From a virus: DNA of 46,622 nt. A program made the position numbers and the translations under genes. The notes beneath the pieces are model-generated. The model did not search any database. It was given only the letters and a program-made list of their open reading frames with translations, and was not told where the DNA came from. The DNA lies in the IMG/VR virus record IMGVR_UViG_3300018080_000260, positions 1 to 46,622 of that record, one strand, 5' to 3'. Shown one piece after another: positions 14,865 through 22,786 of the stretch (its first letter is position 1; each line of letters starts with the position of its first letter).

Positions 14865-17659
14865 GCGTTCACTCCAAAGACATTGATTGTGGGAGTCAAC
14901 CTACGGACCTGTATCGAAAGATCGTCTGCTGAATCCGTTTCCAGGATCAATAAGAGATTGCGGAACAGATATAGAGGCCGATCGATTTTCAGGTCCACGG
15001 CTGCAGAGTTCAGGGTCATGGTAGACGTGGTCTTGTCCGCTACGTCGGCTGCCCATAACACAGGATCCTTGGCCGAGATAGTCACATCACAGTTGCCTTT
15101 TGCCATCAACTCTAATGATTCCAGTTTGTTATACCGTTCCGGGTCAGACATAATCAACTCTGTGATGAATGACGCCTGCACGGTTTCGTCGAACGTCGTC
15201 TGGTCATGGTTGAACCGGAATAGCGTGGATATAACCATTCCCATAGGACCGGATTCTTGGGCCAAAAGAATCAGATGTCCGTCGTACAGGTTAAATGCCT
15301 GTATCGGCGTAAGTCCAGTGGACCGTATATACCAGTGTTTGTAATCCACTTGAAAGGCCATGATCGTGTTAGACAGGACCAGCCATAATTCCCGGTCGAT
15401 GCGGTTCCATGCGAAGAACGAATCTGTATCAACATGAGCCTGGTAGTATTGTCTCATGCGATGGGATCCAAGCATAGGCTGAGCTGCGCCTCCGGAGAAA
15501 GTGTAAACCTCATCCTTGTCCATGAAATACAGGACGCCCTCAATAACGATCCAGCCATTATCGGTATAAAGGCCAGCCTGGGTGAGAGCTACGTCTGTAT
15601 AGAAATTTGTGCCTGAATACTGCATCTGAGTGATAGAGTGCCGTTTCAGGAACATGATCTTATTGTCTCTTTCACACACAACCCGGACGCTATCAGCTCC
15701 TCCGAACTGGGTCTGAGCAATATTCCCATTGGGAAACACGTCATATTGACTGGGGAGGCTGTATCTCGCTGCGTCTGCCTCATTGTTCTCTGCAGAATTA
15801 CACCAGGCCCGGCCCTCTGCAATACAATAATGGGTATAGTCTGGGTTCGTGTCCAGGGTCCCGGTCGGAATCCCTGTATATGATTCAAATGTCGTGGAAG
15901 GAAGATCCAGCAGATTGACGCAGAGAGTAAAGACCAGATAACGGGTTCCTGAATCATAGGCCTCGACCGGCTCCATGTAAAACTTCAACCATACCCAGTC
16001 TGACGGAGCATTAATGGCCGAAGATAAATCATCTTCAAAGTAATACTCGTTACTTATGTCGTTCGGATTTCCTACTGGATCCACCTTGCCGTAATAGGTT
16101 TCCTGTTGGTGTACCCGGGTAGAAACAACTCCATCACTTCCAATTACATCCACTCGACGACCAGCTGCAGCCCTGGCCCGGATTATCATCTCGCGACCCA
16201 GGTCGTCCACTTGTGACTGAATTGTATCGTCAAAGGTGTTGCCAATACACTGTTTCCAGTAAATATTTGCGTTATCTTCGTGATAATTATCGTTTGTTGC
16301 TGTTCCTGCATTATAAGCAGCTACGACCGTGTATGCTGAAAGCAGCTTTTTAGGATCCACATCCTCCATGACATCGATCACATCGGCCACAATCCATGGG
16401 ATTTCTGGATCCGCTGGATTATTCCCAGATGCAGACTGATACACCAGAAGCCCTACGCCTGTAACCCGGACCCCTTCATTCCCGTCGAACCAGTTGGAAT
16501 CTTCCAATTCAACCTGGAAGCGCCTGGCCAGACCCGTATAATCGTCTACATCGCCGATCTGGTCCATGGTATCAAGAGGGATGGGGAGAGAGTATTGTCC
16601 GTTATCGAATATGAAAAATATTGCATAATAATAGCTGGACCGATCTCCGCCTCCTGCTCCTTCCTCACATTCGAACAGTTCCGTAGTCACCGAATATGAG
16701 GGCCAGTCAGTGACTTCGGCCTTAAACAGATACCATTCGGACGAAAATATCCTTTCTCCGTCCTCCTCGATGATGATTAAGTCGAAATAGCCGGTGTTCG
16801 TGCCGGACCCAGAGTCTGGGGAGAGAGTAATAACCAGAGATTGTGCAGAGGCCGGAGTAAAGGAAACCTCCAGCTCTTCCCAGGACCCACCGGCCGTATT
16901 GACTGTGTCACTGCCAAATGCCGAACTATCCGCAACAGCTCCACACTTTAGAATCGGATCATAGGCAGGACCAGATGGAAGTAACACCCTGGCTTTGACT
17001 GTGTAAGCATAACCAGCCTTCATGGTGAATGCCGTTCGATAGACATACCCGGCGCCGGTGGTCTTGATAACTTTCAGGCTGTACTGCCCCTCTGCAGCTG
17101 CGACACCCAGGCCGTCAGCATCTGCCTGTTGATCATATTGCGAAATAGTCGCATTGGATCCGGTGTATTCTGCAATCCCCCCGGAGAGGTCGTCATATAG
17201 GGGATAACACGCCAGGTCTGAGTTGATCGTCTTGTCACAATACCCGTACCACATGGGATGCGAACCGCCAGTGATCCGCAGCACACCCTTGAAGTAGTGA
17301 AATTTCAGAGTCACGTTGCCGATCGTCACGCCGGAAGGGAGGGTCAATGTCGTGGGTGTTTCGTTCTCGTAGCCGTCTCCGTCTCCGTCGTCATAGAGCA
17401 ACCGTTTAACACAGTTGGCTCCGTAGCCGTCCTGATAGATGATACACCGGCCTCCGTCGTCGTTGGAAATCTCGATTGCTGTCCGAATCTCACAGAAAGA
17501 CTTTGAGAAAGACTCCACATAGCCCCGTACGGACTCAAACTCGCCCTCCTTGCCCATGCGAAAATTTACCACTTCCTTGAACCGATTGTGTCCCAGGGCG
17601 TGTTCAGCGATATCCGAATACATGCTGCCAGGGAGAATGTCAAATTGTGCCCGCGGCAT
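14861..17659 (-). CDS. Tail hub/nozzle-like protein with inserted carbohydrate-binding-like module
   Basis: 932 residues. The first and last thirds resemble podoviral tail hub proteins (T7 gp12 and P22 gp10 type): an N-terminal FKEVVNFRMGKEGEFESVRG segment and a C-terminal beta-propeller-like part (NKIMFLKRHSITQMQYSGTN, VYTFSGGAAQPMLG). Between about 165 and 300 lies a separate beta-sandwich resembling carbohydrate-binding modules (GYAYTVKARVLLPSG, SWEELEVSFTPA, GYFDLIIIEED). The ATG overlaps the upstream stop (TAATG). It follows three adaptor-like genes, as expected for a portal-adaptor-hub assembly. The family placement is by eye and moderately sure; the sugar-binding role of the insert is inferred. 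Confidence 0.75.
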   Translation of the reverse strand: MPRAQFDILPGSMYSDIAEHALGHNRFKEVVNFRMGKEGEFESVRGYVESFSKSFCEIRTAIEISNDDGGRCIIYQDGYGANCVKRLLYDDGDGDGYENETPTTLTLPSGVTIGNVTLKFHYFKGVLRITGGSHPMWYGYCDKTINSDLACYPLYDDLSGGIAEYTGSNATISQYDQQADADGLGVAAAEGQYSLKVIKTTGAGYVYRTAFTMKAGYAYTVKARVLLPSGPAYDPILKCGAVADSSAFGSDTVNTAGGSWEELEVSFTPASAQSLVITLSPDSGSGTNTGYFDLIIIEEDGERIFSSEWYLFKAEVTDWPSYSVTTELFECEEGAGGGDRSSYYYAIFFIFDNGQYSLPIPLDTMDQIGDVDDYTGLARRFQVELEDSNWFDGNEGVRVTGVGLLVYQSASGNNPADPEIPWIVADVIDVMEDVDPKKLLSAYTVVAAYNAGTATNDNYHEDNANIYWKQCIGNTFDDTIQSQVDDLGREMIIRARAAAGRRVDVIGSDGVVSTRVHQQETYYGKVDPVGNPNDISNEYYFEDDLSSAINAPSDWVWLKFYMEPVEAYDSGTRYLVFTLCVNLLDLPSTTFESYTGIPTGTLDTNPDYTHYCIAEGRAWCNSAENNEADAARYSLPSQYDVFPNGNIAQTQFGGADSVRVVCERDNKIMFLKRHSITQMQYSGTNFYTDVALTQAGLYTDNGWIVIEGVLYFMDKDEVYTFSGGAAQPMLGSHRMRQYYQAHVDTDSFFAWNRIDRELWLVLSNTIMAFQVDYKHWYIRSTGLTPIQAFNLYDGHLILLAQESGPMGMVISTLFRFNHDQTTFDETVQASFITELIMSDPERYNKLESLELMAKGNCDVTISAKDPVLWAADVADKTTSTMTLNSAAVDLKIDRPLYLFRNLLLILETDSADDLSIQVRRLTPTINVFGVNA

Positions 17660-18312
17660 TAATACTCTCCGTAGTCGTCCTCTCTTGGTCCGGGAGTCCC
17701 GGATCCTCCTGCAAACAGGGTAGTAATGTCCTGATCACCGGCGCCCAGTTTGAATAGCTCGATTTTCAGCTCCTCAAATCTCAGCCGGTCCTCCTGGTAC
17801 ATGGGATATTCATTGCTTAACTCTATGGCCGTCCCGTAAAGGAGAATCTCATGAATATGCTCCCATGGCCATTCAGGAGACTTGGCTTCCGATGCTGCAG
17901 CGTCTCCATCCTTGTCCACCAGGGTCAGCCCTGAAGCGTAGTACCAGAGAGTGATAACCGTATCGTCTGCGATGTTCGCGAAATAAAATTTCCCTCCGAA
18001 CTGGGTGAACGTCCGGTAACCAGCGTTCAGCTCCTCGTCGTCCAGGTTCATTTCGTCTGGGTGTTTGTACACATACACAGGCTCGATGCGGAATGCCTTG
18101 ACGTAGTCAGTCGGCACGGACCAGTATTGAACCAGGGGATCCAGTGTGGAAAAATCCATTTCCAGCTCTTTGACCAGGGCATTTGTTTTCCGGTTCAGGT
18201 CATGATAGACCCGGTTCATGGCCCGGATAATGGCTGGCTTAATCGCCCTGGCCTTATCGATCTCGTTTCCCAGGCGAAAAGCCACATCGAAAGCCAGATC
18301 TTTTACAGTCAT
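17659..18312 (-). CDS. Head-tail adaptor-like protein (third of three)
   Basis: 217 residues: N-terminal helical segment (AIIRAMNRVYHDLNRKTNAL), a central beta segment with VPTDYVKAFRIEP, and a C-terminal helix (ILLYGTAIELSNEYPMYQED) before an acidic flexible tail. This layout matches podoviral adaptor or gatekeeper proteins (P22 gp4, T7 gp11 type) that connect portal and tail. The ATG overlaps the preceding stop (ATGA). The same helix/PxDY/helix pattern occurs in the two upstream genes, so the three probably share a fold. Confidence 0.7.
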   Translation of the reverse strand: MTVKDLAFDVAFRLGNEIDKARAIKPAIIRAMNRVYHDLNRKTNALVKELEMDFSTLDPLVQYWSVPTDYVKAFRIEPVYVYKHPDEMNLDDEELNAGYRTFTQFGGKFYFANIADDTVITLWYYASGLTLVDKDGDAAASEAKSPEWPWEHIHEILLYGTAIELSNEYPMYQEDRLRFEELKIELFKLGAGDQDITTLFAGGSGTPGPREDDYGEY

Positions 18313-19130
18313 TCCACCAATCCGTTTGTTTTCAAAATAGCAGCCAAACGATTGTCCAGGGCGCTCAGATCACTTCCCCCCTCTCCTTCAATGGCCCTGG
18401 CCTTTTTCAGCTCGATCATCCCTGCATCCACGATCAAGTTATGATATTCCTCGGGGACAATAGGGATAATGGCATAGTGATATTCCTTTGTGTTGTCGAA
18501 AATACCAGATCCTTCCAGGGTAATAACTTTGGTGGATCCGACATAATCACTGCACTTATAAATCCCCTGAAGCGTAAACGTATTGCCTCCGGTGATTTCG
18601 TATATCGCCACATCGTAGCTGTTATACACATCATTGTCAGGGGAGGAGTTACCAGCAAGCGTGGCCGTTGTCGCGCTGGCGTATGTGGCCTTTCCCATGG
18701 TCAGATCCACCACACGACGACGATAACGGATTCTGACATCTGAACTGCTGGGCGCAGGATAAATGTAAATTTCCCTTCCTTCCAGGCAGTACAAAGGTTC
18801 GGACGCGGCAGATTTAGCGTTAGGATCCGCATCGATATGGCTCCGGTCCTCTACTTCGATCTTTCCGGCAGGACGCCACACATCCCCTGAATCTTTCCGC
18901 TCCACTGAGATTAAGCGTAATGCCTCGCCGGGAAAGTCAATAGAAGCTGCCGACACACTGGCTTCCTCGACGGTTGTTACCAATAATTCATGGTAGATTG
19001 GATAAAGAACCTGTGCGACATAGTGCATCCCCATATTGGCATACCTACGGAGAAGCATTGTTGGAATATCGCTTTCATTCTTGAGTTTAGCGTAATTCCT
19101 GATCGTGGATAGGATCTCAAAGGTATCCAT
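18309..19130 (-). CDS. Head-tail adaptor-like protein (second of three)
   Basis: 273 residues. The N-terminal helical part (MLLRRYANMGMHYVAQVLYP) is followed by a segment beginning IDFPGEALRLISVERKD and a C-terminal helix (LIVDAGMIELKKARAIEG). A beta insert at about 145-215 makes it longer than its neighbours. The start lies three bases after the upstream stop, with AAAGGA upstream. The position between two similar proteins and the hub gene supports an adaptor or tail-ring role. The relationship to its neighbours is judged from pattern, not alignment scores. Confidence 0.65.
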   Translation of the reverse strand: MDTFEILSTIRNYAKLKNESDIPTMLLRRYANMGMHYVAQVLYPIYHELLVTTVEEASVSAASIDFPGEALRLISVERKDSGDVWRPAGKIEVEDRSHIDADPNAKSAASEPLYCLEGREIYIYPAPSSSDVRIRYRRRVVDLTMGKATYASATTATLAGNSSPDNDVYNSYDVAIYEITGGNTFTLQGIYKCSDYVGSTKVITLEGSGIFDNTKEYHYAIIPIVPEEYHNLIVDAGMIELKKARAIEGEGGSDLSALDNRLAAILKTNGLVE

Positions 19131-19133
19131 GGT

Positions 19134-19778
19134 TTATTGATCCTTTCGCTTGGAGGAACCAGGAACCAGGCGTTCAAGCTCCTCCTGATAATAGCCGAAA
19201 AATTCTTTCTGCAGCCCCAGAGAGTTGCCCTCGATGGTGGCAGACAGAGAGGTGGCATAGAAAAGCAGCAAGTTCCGTAAATTAGGCCAGAGCAGACAAG
19301 GCTGCGTGTTGGATATGTCCGGGAGTTGATACACGTACCTGCATCGCTGTCCGTCTATCACGTCCGCGGTCGGAATAGGGCGTATATGATAGCCCCCTTC
19401 CAAGTCTGTGGCTACGGCTGGATAATCAGTCGTAGGAAGCAGGTCCACGTTGGAGTCATCGAACAGAGCAGCCGACTCTTTGACTTCCCGGGCTGGTCGG
19501 CCAGGATTTGTTTCAGTGATGGGATCTGAATAATTCAGTTCCAGGGAAACAAAGCGGATATAGTCAGCTGGCCATTGATACTGTGCAATGTCTTGTACCA
19601 GCTTCCATCTCCACGTCCGTATGGCGTTGGCAACCAGGCGCGTGGGAAGAATATTGAGCAGGTGCAGCTGTGCGCGGTTTAGGGCAGACAATGTCTGATA
19701 TTTGTCCGTATCGCCGGTGTTGATCTGCAGAAAACCAGTAATTTCAGCCTCTAATCCGGCTTTCGTCATCGTAGCCAT
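19134..19778 (-). CDS. Head-tail adaptor-like protein (first of three)
   Basis: 214 residues with N-terminal helices (YQTLSALNRAQLHLLNILPT), a motif QWPADYIRFVSLELN matching the PxDY-type strand of phage adaptor proteins, and a C-terminal helical segment (LRNLLLFYATSLSATIEG). AGAGAGG lies just before the ATG. It begins a block of three adaptor-like genes that leads to the hub. In podoviruses one such protein normally contacts the portal; why three are present is unclear. Confidence 0.7.
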   Translation of the reverse strand: MATMTKAGLEAEITGFLQINTGDTDKYQTLSALNRAQLHLLNILPTRLVANAIRTWRWKLVQDIAQYQWPADYIRFVSLELNYSDPITETNPGRPAREVKESAALFDDSNVDLLPTTDYPAVATDLEGGYHIRPIPTADVIDGQRCRYVYQLPDISNTQPCLLWPNLRNLLLFYATSLSATIEGNSLGLQKEFFGYYQEELERLVPGSSKRKDQ

Positions 19779-19799
19779 GCCACCTCTCTAACAGGATAA

Positions 19800-20372
19800 T
19801 TATTCTGGAAAAGGTCCGGTGTCGTCAAACTCCGAACCATCCTCGTCCTCCGTATCCGGGGGAGGAGGACCGTCATCATCCTTGCCATTACTCCCGTTGA
19901 CCATGGCGTCCATGGGGCTGGTCCGGGGTGGTCTGGCCGGTTTTTTGGCCTTGTCGTTGCCGTCATCGATCTCGGCGTTCAGGTCTTCCTCAACGATTTC
20001 CTCTTCCACGATATCGGTATCGGGAACGGACACAGCTTCTTCTCTGCGTTTGATTCTGGCCTTGCGCCCGAAAATGGGCTGTTCTGCAGGACCGGACTGA
20101 GGAACGCCGGACGCACCGGACATACGCCGTTCCTCGTCCCTGCGCTGCTGTTCCTTCCTTCTGGCCCGGGTAATGACCCGATCCTTGTCATTATCGAAAT
20201 CGCCGATATGATCAGGATACTTCTCCCGGAGCTTTGTGGCGTCGGGTTCATTAACCTCTGTTCCCCGGTCAGGATAAAGCCGGGCAACGTGCCGGACGGA
20301 CTGCTTGGGACCCTCTCGAAGCCCAAAGGTCTGGCCTGTGGGCAGCCATTTCTTCAAATACAGTCGAGGCAT
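19800..20372 (-). CDS. Charged disordered structural-module protein
   Basis: 190 residues from MPRLYLKKWLPTG. This ATG is preferred because GGAGG lies eight bases upstream; the longer frame to 20444 would run through a terminator-like hairpin. The N-terminus contains a folded-looking basic segment. The rest is highly charged (RARRKEQQRRDEERR, then Asp/Glu-rich and Pro-rich), indicating disorder. It sits between head proteins and adaptors. No family is recognised; a head-completion or scaffolding role is possible from context. Confidence 0.6.
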   Translation of the reverse strand: MPRLYLKKWLPTGQTFGLREGPKQSVRHVARLYPDRGTEVNEPDATKLREKYPDHIGDFDNDKDRVITRARRKEQQRRDEERRMSGASGVPQSGPAEQPIFGRKARIKRREEAVSVPDTDIVEEEIVEEDLNAEIDDGNDKAKKPARPPRTSPMDAMVNGSNGKDDDGPPPPDTEDEDGSEFDDTGPFPE

Positions 20373-20394
20373 GGTTAAAACCTCCAGTTTGAAA

Positions 20395-20430
20395 TAAAAG
20401 TAAAAGGGGAGGGGGGGTGGTATCCCCCCC
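20395..20430 (-). terminator. G7/C7 terminator-like hairpin after the small head gene
   Basis: On the minus strand seven G (20430-20424) and seven C (20417-20411) form a perfect stem around a six-base loop, followed by TCCCCTTTTACTTTTATTT. This is a plausible rho-independent terminator or strong attenuator between the 95-residue head-region gene and the charged protein gene. Because both belong to the same direction, partial readthrough would adjust the ratio of head to tail proteins. Confidence 0.6.
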
Positions 20431-20456
20431 TGAAACCAGTTCAATCGTTCAATCGG

Positions 20457-20744
20457 TTATGTGATGTCTCCGATTTCCGCCCAGGTCGTACCCGTGACGG
20501 TCATCATATAGATCATGGGCGTACTCTTGTCCACCAGGAGGGATCCGCCCATAACGTTGGTCCCATCGTCGTGTGCAAGGAAATGGGCAGTATTGACGGC
20601 ATCCTCAGCAATGAGAATGGACCAGTCAATAGTCCTGTCCTGGGATTCATAGCCCAAAAAGCCCACATTGCCGGTATGGCTGGAGAAATCTGTGGGACCT
20701 TTCTCCAGTCGGGTTTTCTGAACCATCAGTTTCATGGTGGCCAT
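20457..20744 (-). CDS. Small head-region protein, decoration candidate
   Basis: 95 residues, with AGGAG about 11 bases before the first ATG; a second in-frame ATG lies three codons on. The sequence is Gly-, Asp- and Thr-rich with predicted strands (MIYMMTVTGTTWAEIGD) and no helix-rich or membrane parts. It follows the secreted protein and the major capsid gene. Small beta-rich proteins at this position are often capsid decoration or cement proteins, but no family is recognised. Confidence 0.55.
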   Translation of the reverse strand: MATMKLMVQKTRLEKGPTDFSSHTGNVGFLGYESQDRTIDWSILIAEDAVNTAHFLAHDDGTNVMGGSLLVDKSTPMIYMMTVTGTTWAEIGDIT

Positions 20745-20773
20745 ATGATGTGTCTCCTATGTTCGAACCAGAC

Positions 20774-21316
20774 TTAGATCTTGTTCTTAATCCGGCTCTG
20801 TTTGCTCAGGACACGGCCAACTTCGGGCTTGGTAAAGGTCATAAACCAATACACATCGACCTCATCCATATTGGTGGCCTGTCCATCGAATTTCAGTCGG
20901 ACCCAAATCCCACCCTGGTAAAGTGGATCAGGAACGGTATCCGCGACGTTTAGTGAATCGCTCTGCAGCGTCCCGCCGTTCAGGTTGTCCACAACCTTCC
21001 CAGAGTTGATCGTGGCCAGCTTCCAAGTCTCCCGGTCAAAGCTGTACTGCGCGTACACGTCCACGTCACACGTACCGCCGGCATTATCGTATGCGGTGAT
21101 AATCGCGTTGTACACGGAATGGCAATCAGCGATATAGATACACTGGGTATAAAAATTCCCAGTGCTGTCCGTGGAGAAGTCAATGGTTCCATAGGCCAGA
21201 AGGGAGTAAGGATCCTCCCGAACGCTGACGGTCTGATCGTAGGTATCCCCTGCAAAAACAGGCACGGAGAGCAGAATCAGAGACAGCAAGAGAAAGCTGA
21301 AAACTCGTCGGATCAT
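20774..21316 (-). CDS. Secreted beta-rich protein beside the capsid gene
   Basis: 180 residues with a clear signal peptide (MIRRVFSFLLLSLILLSVPVFAG, cleavage probably after VFA). The mature part alternates strands (VDVYAQYSFDRETWKLATI, GGIWVRLKFDG) like a jelly-roll or beta-sandwich. GAGGT precedes the ATG. It sits between the major capsid gene and a decoration-like gene, so it reads as a head accessory protein. An export signal on a head-module protein is unexpected. Alternatives are a periplasmic or surface protein made late in infection. Confidence 0.65.
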   Translation of the reverse strand: MIRRVFSFLLLSLILLSVPVFAGDTYDQTVSVREDPYSLLAYGTIDFSTDSTGNFYTQCIYIADCHSVYNAIITAYDNAGGTCDVDVYAQYSFDRETWKLATINSGKVVDNLNGGTLQSDSLNVADTVPDPLYQGGIWVRLKFDGQATNMDEVDVYWFMTFTKPEVGRVLSKQSRIKNKI

Positions 21317-21356
21317 TGTTTTTTTACCTCATGTTTGATCTTTCTCGTTACCAAGG

Positions 21357-21386
21357 CCCGGAGGCAGCGTTTAAGCCGCCCCCGGG
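21357..21386 (-). other. 12-bp GC-rich hairpin downstream of the major capsid gene
   Basis: On minus-strand RNA, CCCGGGGGCGGC pairs with GCTGCCTCCGGG around a six-base loop, with two G-U pairs that exist only in the minus-sense RNA. No T-run follows (CCTTGGTAACG), so it is less likely a full terminator than an mRNA-stabilising or attenuating structure between capsid and accessory genes. Confidence 0.6.
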
Positions 21387-21409
21387 GTCAGTAATGGAGG
21401 AGAAGATGA

Positions 21410-22660
21410 TTACATGGACGGTTCTTCCGCCCAGGTCACGAATACGGCGGATCCGTAGTTCTTGACATAGGCCCCACGGGTTCCGTCGTCGTCGTTCCAG
21501 GAATCAGCCCGGGAGTAGCCTTCGACCACACGGTAGGCAATACCCAGGATTTCCTCATAGTCCCGGGTGCGCTGCTTGTACTCAAAGGCGTTCCCGGTCG
21601 CCTTGTACAGGGCGTTATTGCCGATAACCACACCTGCGAACTTCTGGTAGGTGCTGTAAGACCGGAAAGACTGGAGATTGGTGATGGTGCTGGGTCCCCA
21701 GATCGGCTTGCCGGTCGTCCCGCTGACAGACACGGGCCAGGCTGCGGTATCGCTCACGAAAATGGCGAATCCTCCCCAGAAGTATTTGCAGCCGGTGATC
21801 ATCGGGTTGTCCTTGGCCATTTGCTGTGCATACACCGTAGCAGCTGGCACGTTGAACTTGGGATCCTGCTCCAACGTGTGGATCTGATAGGGATGCACAA
21901 CCATCAGCCAGAACTCATTCCCGTCCTTGGCGATAATGGGATCAATCTCCTGCATGGTCTGGTGTGACTTGAGACCGGACAGGAAATTGGTGTCATAGAT
22001 GTTGGTATCGTTCATGGCATTGAGTGCCGTGCCGATATTCGTCTCGTAGTTGGCGGTTCCGGGGTAGTCCGAGACGCCATAGCTGACTTTCCCCTGTCCG
22101 GCCAGGAAAATGTGGGGATGGCTGATCGCCTTGATCGTCGAATGGCCGGAGAAACGAACAGACCCAAGGATATTCCGGCTGAAGCCGTAGAATAGGGACC
22201 ATCCGCAGCCGAGAAATTCTTCGACCTGCGCATAGTGACGGACCAGCTGAGGTTTGGAGTTGAGAATAAACTGGTAATCCTTGGTGGTCTGCGTCATCAT
22301 AATGCCCTCTTGGGGCTGGACGGCATGGCGAACGATGTCGATAGGCACGACGGCATGATTGACAAATTGCTCCTCTTCGAAGCCTTCCATCTGATCGCGC
22401 CCATAGGTGGGCAGATTGACAAGGTTCCGAAGCATGGGAATTTTCATTTCGTCGCCCATCGTCCGTTCCAGTTCGTGCTGCATGACAATGGGAGAGGCAA
22501 TAGGCTTGGGGATATTGCCTTTGCGGACCACCACTTTGGCCTTGGGCGCATTGAACTTGGCGAATTTGCCCCAGAAGTGATGCTCCAGCACTTCCCACTT
22601 CATCTGTGCAGCCAGTATTTTCGGAACATTCCCGGTGAAGGAACGATCTATAATGGCCAT
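21410..22660 (-). CDS. Major capsid protein, N4-gp56 family
   Basis: 416 residues. Features of the N4-gp56-type HK97-fold capsid family are visible: an N-terminal arm (FTGNVPKILAAQMKWEVLE), the conserved region LPTYGRDQMEGFEEEQFVNH followed by VVPIDIVRHAV, and a C-terminal region ending in FVTWAEEPSM. AAGGAGG precedes the ATG at good spacing. It lies directly downstream of the scaffold-like and portal genes, the expected head-module order. The main shell subunit role is well supported; the exact subfamily is from recall of family patterns. Confidence 0.9.
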   Translation of the reverse strand: MAIIDRSFTGNVPKILAAQMKWEVLEHHFWGKFAKFNAPKAKVVVRKGNIPKPIASPIVMQHELERTMGDEMKIPMLRNLVNLPTYGRDQMEGFEEEQFVNHAVVPIDIVRHAVQPQEGIMMTQTTKDYQFILNSKPQLVRHYAQVEEFLGCGWSLFYGFSRNILGSVRFSGHSTIKAISHPHIFLAGQGKVSYGVSDYPGTANYETNIGTALNAMNDTNIYDTNFLSGLKSHQTMQEIDPIIAKDGNEFWLMVVHPYQIHTLEQDPKFNVPAATVYAQQMAKDNPMITGCKYFWGGFAIFVSDTAAWPVSVSGTTGKPIWGPSTITNLQSFRSYSTYQKFAGVVIGNNALYKATGNAFEYKQRTRDYEEILGIAYRVVEGYSRADSWNDDDGTRGAYVKNYGSAVFVTWAEEPSM

Positions 22661-22727
22661 GAAGTGTCCTCCTTACGATTTCGAACGGGAGGACAGAAAA
22701 AGGCGAAGGGGGATGAAGCTCCCATAT

Positions 22728-22774
22728 CTGTGTGCCTTTCTTTCAGCTGGCGGTCTGCCAGGACGGACCAGCTG
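22728..22774 (-). ncRNA. Conserved stem-loop element, copy B (before the capsid gene)
   Basis: In the untranslated gap between scaffold and capsid genes, CAGCTGG pairs with CCAGCTG around a 17-base loop containing CCGTCCTGGCAGACC on the minus strand, followed by AAGAAAGGCACACAGA. The same 15-base loop core and trailing AGGCACACAGA occur at 39634-39683, where the stem bases differ but still pair. A constant loop with different paired arms indicates a functional RNA structure. Its role is unknown; antitermination or protein binding is inferred. Confidence 0.65.
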
Positions 22775-22786
22775 TACAGTCAGAGA

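Noticed and set aside
21993-22598. 201-codon minus-strand frame opposite the capsid frame
   Set aside because: It overlaps the well-supported capsid gene in another frame and shows Arg/Gly/Ser/His-rich shadow composition.
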